Shown piece after piece: positions 1 to 7,924 of a DNA stretch of 64,000 nucleotides (position 1 is the stretch's first letter; each line of letters begins with the position of its first letter). The translations under genes and the position numbers were made by a program. This DNA comes from Glaciihabitans sp. INWT7 (GTDB lineage Bacteria; Actinomycetota; Actinomycetes; Actinomycetales; Microbacteriaceae): the NCBI RefSeq assembly GCF_014217685.1, contig NZ_CP043653.1:2794419-2858418 (forward strand). The letters run 5' to 3'. The notes under the pieces were generated by a model, which was not told the DNA's origin, ran no database searches, and worked only from the letters and a program-made list of their open reading frames with translations.

Positions 1-116
1 ACACCAGCCGCTTTGGCCTCCTCGATCACGGCATGGGAGTCGGCGACGACGAACGGAAACTCCTCCTCGGTGAGCACCATGGCTTCGCTCGGGAAGGAGA
101 TCAGGTACTTGGTCAT
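1..116 (-). CDS. YciI-like (YCII domain) protein, 5' part only
   Basis: The minus strand reads from an ATG at 116 through 38 complete codons to the window edge, beginning MTKYLISFPSEAMV and continuing with SHAVIEEAKAAG. This resembles the start of small actinobacterial YCII-domain proteins, whose N-terminus forms a beta strand followed by an alpha helix with a conserved His. The C-terminal part lies outside the window, so length and integrity cannot be judged. YCII proteins are ferredoxin-fold proteins of mostly unknown or stress-related function. No role is assigned here. Confidence 0.6.
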   Translation of the reverse strand, partial: MTKYLISFPSEAMVLTEEEFPFVVADSHAVIEEAKAAG

Positions 117-211
117 CCCGACATTGTGCTCCGCTCGAGTGCCGGGCATCAAGGGAGGCGAGTGCATCAGCGGTCTGGCGCTCTGTGGATCCCTCGGATA
201 CGGTTCGAGGT

Positions 212-928
212 ATGAGCAATGTTCGGCTGAGCGTCGTGGCGGCGAGCGTCATGGTGACCCTCGCTCTCTCGGGTTGCGCCTCGGTCGGCGCCGGGGCTCA
301 CCTGCCGAAAGCGGCGTCCTCCTCCACACCGGCGACTGATCGTTTCACCGCGCCCGATCTCGGTGCGAAACCGGCCCCGGCCGCTCCACTGACGGATGCC
401 GAAGCGGAGACCGCCCATCTCGCGGAAGCGGACCGGGAGTGGGCGGACCTGGTCGCGGTGCATCCCTCGGCCGTGCGCCCCGCGGTCGCCCTGATCGCCT
501 ACGACACCGGCACTCCCCTGTTCGCCGCTTCGGTACAGTGCATGACGCAGGCTGGGTACCACGCGGCACTCGCCCCCGAGGGCAACGGATGGGAGTCCAG
601 CGGTCCCACCGTCGAAAGTGGGGACGTTCCCGAGGATGACGCGACGGCCTACGCGGTCGCCTCCTATGTGTGTGCCGTCCAACACTCCAGCCGGCCGGAG
701 CCGCCCTACACGCCGGACGAACTCCGCTACGTCTACCGCTATCTCGATCAGTACCTGGTGCCGTGCTGGACCCACTACGGGTTCACGGTCCGCACCGGCG
801 CACCCGGGCTCGATGCCTACCTCGCGTCGCACGGCGCCTGGTACCCGCAGCGATCCGGCTCCGGTTCGATCAGCGAGACCGAGATCAACACAGCCTGCCC
901 CGTTCGCACGCCCCTCCGCGAGCGCTGA
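212..928 (+). CDS. Secreted lipoprotein of unknown function
   Basis: 238-residue protein with a short N-terminal hydrophobic segment (VVAASVMVTLAL) ending in the lipobox LSGC, so it is predicted to be exported and lipid-anchored at Cys22. A threonine/serine/alanine-rich linker follows, then a globular part with several cysteines and aromatic residues (CMTQAGYHAAL, YVCAVQH, VPCWTHYGF). I do not recognise the family. The ATG at 212 is preferred over the in-frame GTG at 185 because it puts the lipobox at the usual distance from the start. It stands alone between the divergent YciI gene and the ribbon-helix-helix operon. Confidence 0.75.
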   Translation: MSNVRLSVVAASVMVTLALSGCASVGAGAHLPKAASSSTPATDRFTAPDLGAKPAPAAPLTDAEAETAHLAEADREWADLVAVHPSAVRPAVALIAYDTGTPLFAASVQCMTQAGYHAALAPEGNGWESSGPTVESGDVPEDDATAYAVASYVCAVQHSSRPEPPYTPDELRYVYRYLDQYLVPCWTHYGFTVRTGAPGLDAYLASHGAWYPQRSGSGSISETEINTACPVRTPLRER

Positions 929-982
929 AAGCACCCGCTCTCCGACACGGCTCACCGCAGCGGGGGACAACCGATCCCCCAC

Positions 983-1035
983 TTGACACCAAAAACATTT
1001 GACATGACACCACGATAGTGTCATCCTGATGTCAT
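983..1035 (+). promoter_or_regulatory. Promoter with palindromic operator of the RHH/ABC operon
   Basis: A perfect 7-bp inverted repeat ATGACAC (1004-1010) / GTGTCAT (1018-1024) lies just upstream of the ATG at 1034. More half-sites surround it: TGACA at 984 and 1000, and TGTCA at 1030. TGTCAT at 1019 and 1030 are 11 bp apart, one helical turn. A TTGACA at 999-1004 followed 17 bp later by CATCCT would place transcription start at or next to the ATG. That fits the lack of a Shine-Dalgarno sequence, so the mRNA may be leaderless. Tandem short half-sites are typical targets of ribbon-helix-helix repressors. Autoregulation by the downstream protein is inferred. Confidence 0.55.
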
Positions 1036-1516
1036 GGACTTGGGACAATACGTCAGCGACCTGCAACGACAGCTGGTGGATGCCGCTGCGAACGGCGCGG
1101 GAGACACCCGCCTCGCCGCAGAGCGGCTCGCCGCCGGGCTTGATGCCGCGACCCGGCTCGTGCTGCTCGACGCCCTCTCGGCTGCGGTCGGCGAAATCAC
1201 CCGGGACCTCGCACCGGGCTCGGTCGACCTGCGACTCCGCGGGCGCGAGGTCGAATTCGTGGTCACTACAGCCAGCACCGAGACCGACATCGACGAGGTG
1301 GCCGCCCTCGACATCGAGGACGCGAGCACCTCGCGCACCACCCTGCGACTGCCCGACGCCCTGAAGGCGCGGGTGGACGACGCGGCGGCCGCCGACGGCC
1401 TGTCGGTCAACACCTGGCTGGTGCGGGCTGTCGCCTCCGCCCTGCAGCCCCGACAACGACGGACCGCCCAGCGAACGCTGCGCACCGGCGACAACTTCGC
1501 CGGCTGGGCGCGATAG
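1034..1516 (+). CDS. Ribbon-helix-helix regulator (HicB-antitoxin-like C-terminus)
   Basis: 160-residue protein. Residues 1-95 form an uncharacterised alpha/beta domain. Residues about 100-138 match a ribbon-helix-helix DNA-binding domain: strand SRTTLRLP, helix DALKARVDDAAA, turn DGLSVN and helix TWLVRAVASAL. Such proteins are often annotated as HicB-family antitoxins, but no HicA-like toxin is encoded next to it. Instead it heads a co-directional set with a DUF4097 protein and an ABC-2 exporter. With the palindromic half-sites over its promoter, it is most likely a transcriptional autorepressor of that set. No ribosome-binding site precedes the ATG. Confidence 0.75.
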   Translation: MDLGQYVSDLQRQLVDAAANGAGDTRLAAERLAAGLDAATRLVLLDALSAAVGEITRDLAPGSVDLRLRGREVEFVVTTASTETDIDEVAALDIEDASTSRTTLRLPDALKARVDDAAAADGLSVNTWLVRAVASALQPRQRRTAQRTLRTGDNFAGWAR

Positions 1517-1604
1517 GCACCCGTACCCACCCCTCGCCCGAACCACCCACCTGCCCCCACCCGCGGGGCCTCTCGAGTACGCCTCCCGGAAGGACAGCGC
1601 CAGC

Positions 1605-2450
1605 ATGCCCACTTACACGACCACCCTGCCGATCGACCTCGCCATCGACCTGCCCGTCGGCGCAGTCGACGTCATCGCAACCGACCGGGAAGACACGGTC
1701 GTGACGGTGACCGCAACGAATCCCGACCGCGCGGTGGACCGCCGGGGCGCGGAGGAGACGAGGGTCGACTTCGACGGCCAGCGACTCACCATCACGGCAC
1801 CGAAACCCCGACTGAGCTGGATCGGCCCCACCGAGTCCGTCGACGTGCGGGTCGAGCTGCCCACGGGGTCTCGGCTCACCGCGGAGGTCGCGGCCGGCGG
1901 CATCCACACCGCCGGGCGCCTCGGCGCCACCCGCATCAAGAGCGGGATGGGGCCCGTCGAGCTCGCCTCCACCGGGGACCTGTGGCTGCGGGCGGGGCAC
2001 GGAAACGCGACCATCGGAACCGTCGACGGCGAGCTGCAGGTCACCGCCGACCACGGCCAGATCCGAATCGGGGTCGTCAGCGGTGACGCCATCCTCAAGG
2101 CCTCGCACGGAACGGTCACGGTCGGCGAGTCGGGCGGAGAGCTTGAGGCGAATCTCTCCTACGGCGACCTCGACATCACCACAGCGCTCGCCTCGGTGAC
2201 CGCGAAGACCGCCTACGGCAGCATCCAGCTCGGGGCCGTCTCGAGCGGGTCTATCCAGGTCGAGAGCGGTTTCGGCCAGGTGACGATCGGCGTGCGCACC
2301 GGGGTGCCGGCGTGGCTCGACCTCGCCTCCAAGAACGGGCACGTGCGCAACCAGCTCGATGGTGACCGCGCCCCCGATCCCTCCGAAGAGACCGTCGCCG
2401 TGCGAGCCCGCACGCAGTGGGGCGACATCACCATCACCCGGGCGCCCTGA
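1605..2450 (+). CDS. DUF4097 beta-strand repeat protein
   Basis: 281-residue protein made almost entirely of short glycine-rich beta-strand repeats (for example GHGNATIGTVDGELQV, ADHGQIRIG, SHGTVTVG, SYGDLDI), the signature of DUF4097 putative adhesin/beta-helix proteins. No signal peptide or membrane segment is visible, so it is probably cytoplasmic or peripheral. An AAGGACAG ribosome-binding site lies upstream. It sits between the RHH regulator and the ABC transporter genes. DUF4097 proteins commonly neighbour DrrAB-like exporters in actinobacteria, and a sensing or accessory role for the transporter is a guess from this context. Confidence 0.8.
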   Translation: MPTYTTTLPIDLAIDLPVGAVDVIATDREDTVVTVTATNPDRAVDRRGAEETRVDFDGQRLTITAPKPRLSWIGPTESVDVRVELPTGSRLTAEVAAGGIHTAGRLGATRIKSGMGPVELASTGDLWLRAGHGNATIGTVDGELQVTADHGQIRIGVVSGDAILKASHGTVTVGESGGELEANLSYGDLDITTALASVTAKTAYGSIQLGAVSSGSIQVESGFGQVTIGVRTGVPAWLDLASKNGHVRNQLDGDRAPDPSEETVAVRARTQWGDITITRAP

Positions 2451-2481
2451 AAACCGGGAAGACGAAGAGAGTGAGAACGGC

Positions 2482-3417
2482 ATGACCAGCTCAGCGATCG
2501 ACATTCGCGCCCTGCGCAAGTCCTACGGCGCCAAGGCCGTGCTCGACGGTATCGACCTGAGGGTCGCCGCCGGTACCGTCACCGCGCTACTCGGCGCGAA
2601 CGGTGCGGGCAAGACGACGACCGTGCACATCCTCTCCACGCTCGTGCGGCCGGACAGCGGCGCAGCGGCGGTGAACGGATGCGACGTGGTCCGCGATCCC
2701 GACGGTGTGCGTGCGGCGATCGGGCTCACGGGCCAGTTCTCCGCAGTGGACAAGCTGCTCACCGGCGAGGAGAACCTGTTGCTGATGGCCCGGCTTCGCC
2801 ACCTCGGCGCGAAGGCCTCGAAGGCACGGGTGTCAGACCTGCTCGAGCAGTTCGACCTCGTCGAGTCCGCCCGAAAGCCTCTCGCCAACTACTCCGGCGG
2901 AATGCAGCGTCGCCTCGACCTCGCGATGACCCTCGTGGCGACGCCGAGTGTCATCTTCCTCGACGAGCCCACCACCGGTCTCGACCCGCGCAGCCGCCAC
3001 ACCAGGTGGGACATCGTGCGCGGCCTCGTCGTGGAGGGCACGACGGTGCTGCTCACCACCCAGCACCTCGAGGAGGCAGACGAACTCGCTCACCGCATCG
3101 CCGTGCTCGACGGCGGTCGAATCGTCGCCGAGGGCACGCCGGAGGAGCTCAAGCGGCTGGTGCCGGGGGGACACATCCGCCTGCGGTTCGCAGAGCTCGC
3201 CTCCCTCGATGCGGCGTCACGGCTCCTCGACAGTTCCGTCCGCGACGATGCCGGGCTCGCCCTGACCGTGCTGAGCGGCGGCGGCGTCGGCACGCTCCGC
3301 ACCCTGCTCGACCGCCTCGAGGCGGCGGGTGTCTCTCCGGACGACCTCAGCATCCACAGCCCAGACCTCGATGACGTGTTCTTCGCCCTCACCGGCACGA
3401 AAGGAACGGAGCAATGA
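2482..3417 (+). CDS. ABC-2 exporter ATP-binding subunit (DrrA-like)
   Basis: 311-residue ABC ATPase with Walker A GANGAGKTT, signature YSGGMQRR, Walker B VIFLDEPTTGLDP and the switch His in LTTQHLEEAD. The C-terminal extension of about 90 residues after the nucleotide-binding domain is typical of the DrrA/daunorubicin-resistance subfamily. The start ATG at 2482 follows a GAACGG stretch; an upstream in-frame start would run into the DUF4097 gene. The stop codon overlaps the start of the permease gene (ATGA), implying translational coupling and a heteromeric exporter. The substrate is unknown; family members export drugs, lipids or polysaccharides. Confidence 0.9.
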   Translation: MTSSAIDIRALRKSYGAKAVLDGIDLRVAAGTVTALLGANGAGKTTTVHILSTLVRPDSGAAAVNGCDVVRDPDGVRAAIGLTGQFSAVDKLLTGEENLLLMARLRHLGAKASKARVSDLLEQFDLVESARKPLANYSGGMQRRLDLAMTLVATPSVIFLDEPTTGLDPRSRHTRWDIVRGLVVEGTTVLLTTQHLEEADELAHRIAVLDGGRIVAEGTPEELKRLVPGGHIRLRFAELASLDAASRLLDSSVRDDAGLALTVLSGGGVGTLRTLLDRLEAAGVSPDDLSIHSPDLDDVFFALTGTKGTEQ

Positions 3418-4226
3418 CCACCATCACCCTCGGACGACAGTCCCATGTCCTCGCCGACTCGATCACGATGCTGCGCCGCAACCTTCTGCACATCGTCCGT
3501 TACCCCGGCCTGTCGATGTTCACCATCCTCGGCCCCGTGGTGATCCTGCTGCTCACTGTGTTCGTCTTCGGTGGCACTCTGGGGGCGGGCCTGCCCGGCG
3601 TGGACCCGGCCGGCGGTCGGGACGCCTACCTCGCCTACGTGATGCCGGGCATCCTGCTGATCACGATTGCGGGCACCGCGAACGGTGCGGCCATCACGGT
3701 GGCGATGGACATGACCGAGGGAATTACCGCGAGGTTCCGCACGATGGCGATCTCGCGCTCGGCGGTGCTCGCCGGTCACGTGATCGGCAACACCATCCAG
3801 GCGATCCTCGCTGTCGCCCTCGTGCTCGGCGTCGGAGTCGCCGTCGGATTCCGCCCGACGGCGGCACCCCTCGAGTGGCTCGCCGCTGCACTCGTCGTGG
3901 TGCTGATCGCCTTCGCCGTCAGCTGGATCGGCGTCGCCATGGGGATGCAGTCCAAGACCGTGGAGACGGCGAGCAACCTGCCCCTCATCCTCACGGTGCT
4001 CCCGCTGCTCGGCAGCGGTTTCGTCCCGACCTCGTCGATGCCGTCATGGCTGCAGTGGTTCGCTCAGTACCAGCCGTTCACGCCGTTCATCGAGACGCTT
4101 CGCGGGCTTCTGCTCACCACTGCGTCGACCGAGAACCTGACTCTCGCGATCGGGTGGAGCATCGCGATCGCGGCCGCCGGGGCCATCTGGTCGATGGTGA
4201 TCTACGAGCGCAGGTCGGTGCGCTGA
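3414..4226 (+). CDS. ABC-2 type permease (DrrB-like)
   Basis: 270-residue integral membrane protein with about six hydrophobic segments. It matches ABC-2 permeases: after an N-terminal cytoplasmic stretch come FTILGPVVILLLTVFVFGG, the loop YLAYVMPGILLITIAG, and the family-like GFVPTSSMPSWLQWFAQYQP motif before the last segments. It overlaps the ATPase gene by 4 bp (ATGA) and ends 6 bp before the convergent BLUF gene. It should form the membrane channel of the exporter. No substrate can be read from the sequence. Confidence 0.88.
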   Translation: MTTITLGRQSHVLADSITMLRRNLLHIVRYPGLSMFTILGPVVILLLTVFVFGGTLGAGLPGVDPAGGRDAYLAYVMPGILLITIAGTANGAAITVAMDMTEGITARFRTMAISRSAVLAGHVIGNTIQAILAVALVLGVGVAVGFRPTAAPLEWLAAALVVVLIAFAVSWIGVAMGMQSKTVETASNLPLILTVLPLLGSGFVPTSSMPSWLQWFAQYQPFTPFIETLRGLLLTTASTENLTLAIGWSIAIAAAGAIWSMVIYERRSVR

Positions 4227-4232
4227 GACCCG

Positions 4233-4670
4233 TCAGGATGCCTGGCCCACCGGAAGCGAGTTGTCACGGAACCAGTCGAGCAATCTGCGCGCCCGCGCAG
4301 CGGCCTCGGACGCCGGCATCGGGCTCGACTGCTGATGGAAGAAATCGTCGTAACCCGGGATGGCCCGCGACGAGCTGTCGGTGAGGGCACGGAAGCCCAT
4401 CCGCCAACTCGGATAACGACGTTCCGCGATGACCTCCACACTGAGCAACTGCACGCCATGGTGCCGGGGATCGACGGAGATGACGGCGTAGCACGCACGG
4501 ATCGCGTCATCCGGCCCTTCGAGCACCTGCATGAACTGACTGTTGCTGTAGAGCAGAATGCCGGTGATCCCCTGATGCGCGTTGTTCTCGCGGATCTTCG
4601 TGAGCAGCTGTGCGAGTTCCTCGTCGGTGTAGGCGCGAGTCGCGGAACTCAGGTAGGCGATCGAGATCAT
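4233..4670 (-). CDS. BLUF-domain blue-light photoreceptor
   Basis: 145-residue protein that is essentially one BLUF domain (blue light sensing using FAD) with a short C-terminal helix region. The flavin-pocket residues have the expected spacing: Tyr6, Asn30, Gln48 (in SQFMQVLEG), Trp89 and Met91 (in SWRMGF). Relative to Tyr6 these are the same offsets as Tyr21, Asn45, Gln63, Trp104 and Met106 in AppA, so light sensing should be intact. No output domain is attached, so it probably signals by protein-protein contact. The start ATG at 4670 follows an AAGGGGAG ribosome-binding site. It lies 109 bp downstream of the ferritin-like gene on the same strand and may share that transcript. Confidence 0.92.
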   Translation of the reverse strand: MISIAYLSSATRAYTDEELAQLLTKIRENNAHQGITGILLYSNSQFMQVLEGPDDAIRACYAVISVDPRHHGVQLLSVEVIAERRYPSWRMGFRALTDSSSRAIPGYDDFFHQQSSPMPASEAAARARRLLDWFRDNSLPVGQAS

Positions 4671-4779
4671 GGGCTCCCCTTTCCTGAACCATGCTCGCCT
4701 GCACGGGCGACGACGCACAGACCCCAGAAAGGGTGCAGCGCAGAAAAGGGGCAGCGCCGGAGCGGTCAGGCCGCGGGAA

Positions 4780-5574
4780 TCAGGCGGCGACGCCGAGCTT
4801 GTCCAGCGAGTCCTCGACGATCGTGAGGCCCTCCATGCCGGGCAGCCCGGAGATGGCGGCGTCGATCTTGCGCGCACCCTTGCGGCCCTCGGCTCCGCCC
4901 ATGAGGTGGCCCATCACGTGCTGCACCTCTGTGCGCTCCATGATGCTGGAGCCGACGGGCGCCCAGAAGTTCTTGAGCGCGAAGCGGGCGAGCACCTGAG
5001 CCTTGCGGCTCTTGGCGAGGCGATCACGAGCCTGTGAGGTGTAGAAGGCGACGTGGCGGGCCTCCTGCTTCGCGATCCGCTTCAGCAGCTCGGCGAGCAC
5101 CGGGTCTTCCTCCAGGTCGGCCATGCGGTTGTAGGCGGTAATGGCCGACCACTCGTTCGCCGCACCCCAGGCCATGTGCACGGCCACGAAGTCAGTGCCC
5201 ACCAGCTTTCCGGCGATGGACTGCTTGATGGGGTCCAGCTTGTCCTTCCACCCGAGCTTCAGGCGGTCGGCCTTGATCTCGTCGAAATCGACGACGATCC
5301 CGTGGATGCCGAGAACCGTCGCCAGCGCTTCGCCGTGCCAGAACTCCTCGCGGTTCCACATCGTCATGAATGCGCTCATGTCCGCCTCCTTGTGGGAGGG
5401 GGTGGTGAGAAGGTCGCGGGTGTAGCAGACAGTGTGATATTCCACATCCGCCATATAACGGAGGGTGCGAAGCGAGCCAGCCGGAAGAGGATGCTCGCGA
5501 AAGCGCTCGAGGTCGAGATCGTCCCAATTCACGTTGACCGAGGTCGCGGTGTACTTGTCTACATCGAATGCCAT
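4780..5574 (-). CDS. Ferritin-like diiron protein A of the lipid cluster
   Basis: 264-residue, largely helical protein. Candidate carboxylate/His iron ligands are present in order: Glu in DVEYHT, Glu and His in REEFWHGEAL, Glu in NEWSAITAY and the ExxH pair in KQEARHVAFY. This four-helix arrangement is that of ferritin-like diiron oxygenases and soluble acyl-ACP desaturases. The exact family is not recognised. It lies 25 bp downstream of the fatty acyl-CoA reductase gene, which suggests that it acts on an acyl or alkyl chain (desaturation or hydroxylation); this is inference. It is a paralogue of the gene at 7921-8787, in which several ligands are lost. Confidence 0.7.
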   Translation of the reverse strand: MAFDVDKYTATSVNVNWDDLDLERFREHPLPAGSLRTLRYMADVEYHTVCYTRDLLTTPSHKEADMSAFMTMWNREEFWHGEALATVLGIHGIVVDFDEIKADRLKLGWKDKLDPIKQSIAGKLVGTDFVAVHMAWGAANEWSAITAYNRMADLEEDPVLAELLKRIAKQEARHVAFYTSQARDRLAKSRKAQVLARFALKNFWAPVGSSIMERTEVQHVMGHLMGGAEGRKGARKIDAAISGLPGMEGLTIVEDSLDKLGVAA

Positions 5575-5599
5575 GTGCTGTGGGGAGAGACCGTGACGG

Positions 5600-7924
5600 C
5601 TACTCTCCCGCTCCTTTCGGGCTTACCGGATCCGTGGGGTGGGATCCGCGCTTCCAGTTGTGGATGCTCCACCTTCTTCGTTGTGCTTCGCGTGACAGAT
5701 TGGTGTCGGGGTTGACCGCACTGGGGTTTCCCAGCAGTTCGAGCCAGACCAGGTCGGCATGACTGTCACCGTAGCCGTAGCTCTGCGAGAGGTCGAATCC
5801 GTTGGTCTCGGCGTAACGCAGCAGCCAGGCGGCTCTAGCCTCGTCCACCAGGGGCGGTTGGGCGAGATAGCCGGTGAGCACGCCGTCGCGCTCGTGCATG
5901 GATCCCGCGATCACCTCGTCGAAGAGATCGGCGAGGGGGGCCACGAGAGTGCCGATCGATCCCGTGACGAGCACGGTGCGATGGCCGGCGGCCCGGTGTT
6001 CCTTGATGCGCGCGATCGCGGCGGGCATGGTGTGCCGCAGCAGGGTCTCGCGGTAGCCACCGGAGACGACACTTTCGAGCCGCGCCACCGGCATGCCGCT
6101 GTAGCGCCGGAGGAACACCCGGATGAACTCCCCGCGGTCCCGGCGTTCGGCGCTCAGGTAGCCCGGCAGCGAGCCGAGCAGGCTGGCCACTTCACCCGGC
6201 CAGGCGGCCTTGCGGAAGCCCGCCGAGCGCACCCAGAGGTACTGCTCGACGATGTTCGAGTCGACGACGGTGCCCTCAAGGTCGAAGACTGCCACGACAT
6301 CGGTGCGTGCTGGCAGCGCCTTCTGCACCTTCTCCGAGGCGGCCGGCCGCACGGCGAAAGCCCGGGTGAGGGTCGTGATGGCGGGGAAATGCACGCGTTG
6401 GAGGTAGTCCTCCCAGTCGATCGTCGTCACGTCGAAGCCGGTGTCGTCCCCGGGAGTGAGCGCCAGGGATTCCCCGAGCTCGCGCAGCTTTCGGTCGTCG
6501 AAGATGATCTCCGTCTGCACATAGGCGCGATAGAGCTCGGCGAAGTTGCGCAGCGATTCGAGATCGTTGCGACGGGTCGTCACCTTGGCGATCTGGGCGC
6601 GGGTGCGGGCCGTGGACGGGAACCTCTCGAGCAGCTGCTCGCGCCGGTCGTTCCACCGCTCCTGGTTGCGCAGGGCACGCTCCACCTTGCGGTCACCGGG
6701 AAAACTCCAGGTGGGCACCCGCACCTGACCCTCGCTCGCGTGCGGCATCGGATTGGCCGTGAAGAACTCGTTCATGTTCTGCAACATGCGGTGGATCGGC
6801 AGCGGATTGCTCGCCCCGGAGCTCACGTGCACGTACTGGGCGACCGGTGCCGGGCGCGCGGCGATCGCCAGGATGGCGTTGACGACGAAGTCCACGGGAA
6901 TCACATCGAGCACGCTGTCGGGCAGACCGGGGAACTCGGGCAGCAGGCCGCGGCCGTAGGCGAGAATCAGAGGGTCCGCCACCTTGAAGCCGTCGATCCA
7001 GCCGGGGAACGGATGCTGAAGCGCGCTCTCGATGATCGCGGGGCGCACGACGGACAGCCGGTGACCGGCATCCCCCCACATCTCCTCTGCGGCCCGTTCG
7101 GCGAAGGCCTTGGTGAGCGTGTAGACGTCGGTCCAGCCCAGGCTCTCGGCGCGGGTGCGGCCGTAGTCGACGAGGCGAGAGCGCACCCACTCGACGCGGG
7201 CAGCTTCCGCAGCCTTCGCCACCGCCTGCGGACCCTCCTTGCCGTGCTCGGCCCGGCCCTCCCCGAGGAAGCGACGGAGGGTCTCCGGCTGGCGCGAGGC
7301 CATCTCGACACGGACGCGAGCGTCGCGCGCGGCCTCGAACTCGCTGCGCCAGTCCACGCTGTGGGCTAGTCGCGCCTCCGGCACGATCCCCTTGCGGATG
7401 CCGCCCACGTACGCCGTCGACACGTGCACGACGTGCGGGTCCGCTCCGCTCTCGAGCAGCGCGGTATAGAGCGTCACCGCTCCGCCCAGGTTCGTCTCGA
7501 AGGCCTGGTCGATGGGCGGATCGAACGACACCGATGAAGCGCTGTGGATGACGACATCCAGGTCTGCGGGGAGGGGCGGCACGGAGCCGAGATCCCCCTC
7601 GACGACGCGCAGGCGTTCACGCACGGCGCGTTCCACCTCGTCGTCTCCCACCCGCTCCCGCCACAGACGGAAGACCGGCTTGCGCAGCAGAGTGCGCAGG
7701 CGGTCGGTCGCACTCGTGCTGCCCTTCGAGCGGATCAGCAGCGAGATGGTGGTGTCCGGATGCGAGGACAGCAGGCGCTCGAGGATCGCCTGGCCGACGA
7801 ACCCGGTTCCTCCGGTGAGGAAGACGTGGGACGAGCCGAGACCGGATGCGTCGACAGTCTTCTGCACGGCGACCTTTGCCGTGCGTGCGGGAGCCTTCTT
7901 CGACGGCTCTGCGGCGGCGTTCAC
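5600..7924 (-). CDS. Fatty acyl-CoA reductase (FAR-type SDR) fused to a HAD-IB domain
   Basis: 774-residue two-domain protein. Residues about 30-500 are a fatty-acyl-CoA reductase of the male-sterility/NAD-binding-4 group: dinucleotide loop TGGTGFVG (37-44), VHVSTAYVGG, catalytic Tyr268/Lys272 in YTLTK, and the FAR-like DVIPVDFVVNA (340-350). Residues about 543-750 are a HAD subfamily IB phosphatase-like domain with FDLEGTVVDSN (Asp548), VTGSIGT and YGDSHADL. The usual second Asp of DxDGT is Glu550. The reductase should convert acyl-CoA to fatty aldehyde or alcohol; the HAD role is unknown. The start overlaps the stop of the second ferritin-like gene by 4 bp, so these genes form one operon. 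Confidence 0.87.
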   Translation of the reverse strand: MNAAAEPSKKAPARTAKVAVQKTVDASGLGSSHVFLTGGTGFVGQAILERLLSSHPDTTISLLIRSKGSTSATDRLRTLLRKPVFRLWRERVGDDEVERAVRERLRVVEGDLGSVPPLPADLDVVIHSASSVSFDPPIDQAFETNLGGAVTLYTALLESGADPHVVHVSTAYVGGIRKGIVPEARLAHSVDWRSEFEAARDARVRVEMASRQPETLRRFLGEGRAEHGKEGPQAVAKAAEAARVEWVRSRLVDYGRTRAESLGWTDVYTLTKAFAERAAEEMWGDAGHRLSVVRPAIIESALQHPFPGWIDGFKVADPLILAYGRGLLPEFPGLPDSVLDVIPVDFVVNAILAIAARPAPVAQYVHVSSGASNPLPIHRMLQNMNEFFTANPMPHASEGQVRVPTWSFPGDRKVERALRNQERWNDRREQLLERFPSTARTRAQIAKVTTRRNDLESLRNFAELYRAYVQTEIIFDDRKLRELGESLALTPGDDTGFDVTTIDWEDYLQRVHFPAITTLTRAFAVRPAASEKVQKALPARTDVVAVFDLEGTVVDSNIVEQYLWVRSAGFRKAAWPGEVASLLGSLPGYLSAERRDRGEFIRVFLRRYSGMPVARLESVVSGGYRETLLRHTMPAAIARIKEHRAAGHRTVLVTGSIGTLVAPLADLFDEVIAGSMHERDGVLTGYLAQPPLVDEARAAWLLRYAETNGFDLSQSYGYGDSHADLVWLELLGNPSAVNPDTNLSREAQRRRWSIHNWKRGSHPTDPVSPKGAGE

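Noticed and set aside
1034-1516. HicAB toxin-antitoxin system
   Set aside because: The RHH domain resembles HicB, but no HicA-like toxin is encoded on either strand nearby; the neighbours are DUF4097 and an exporter.
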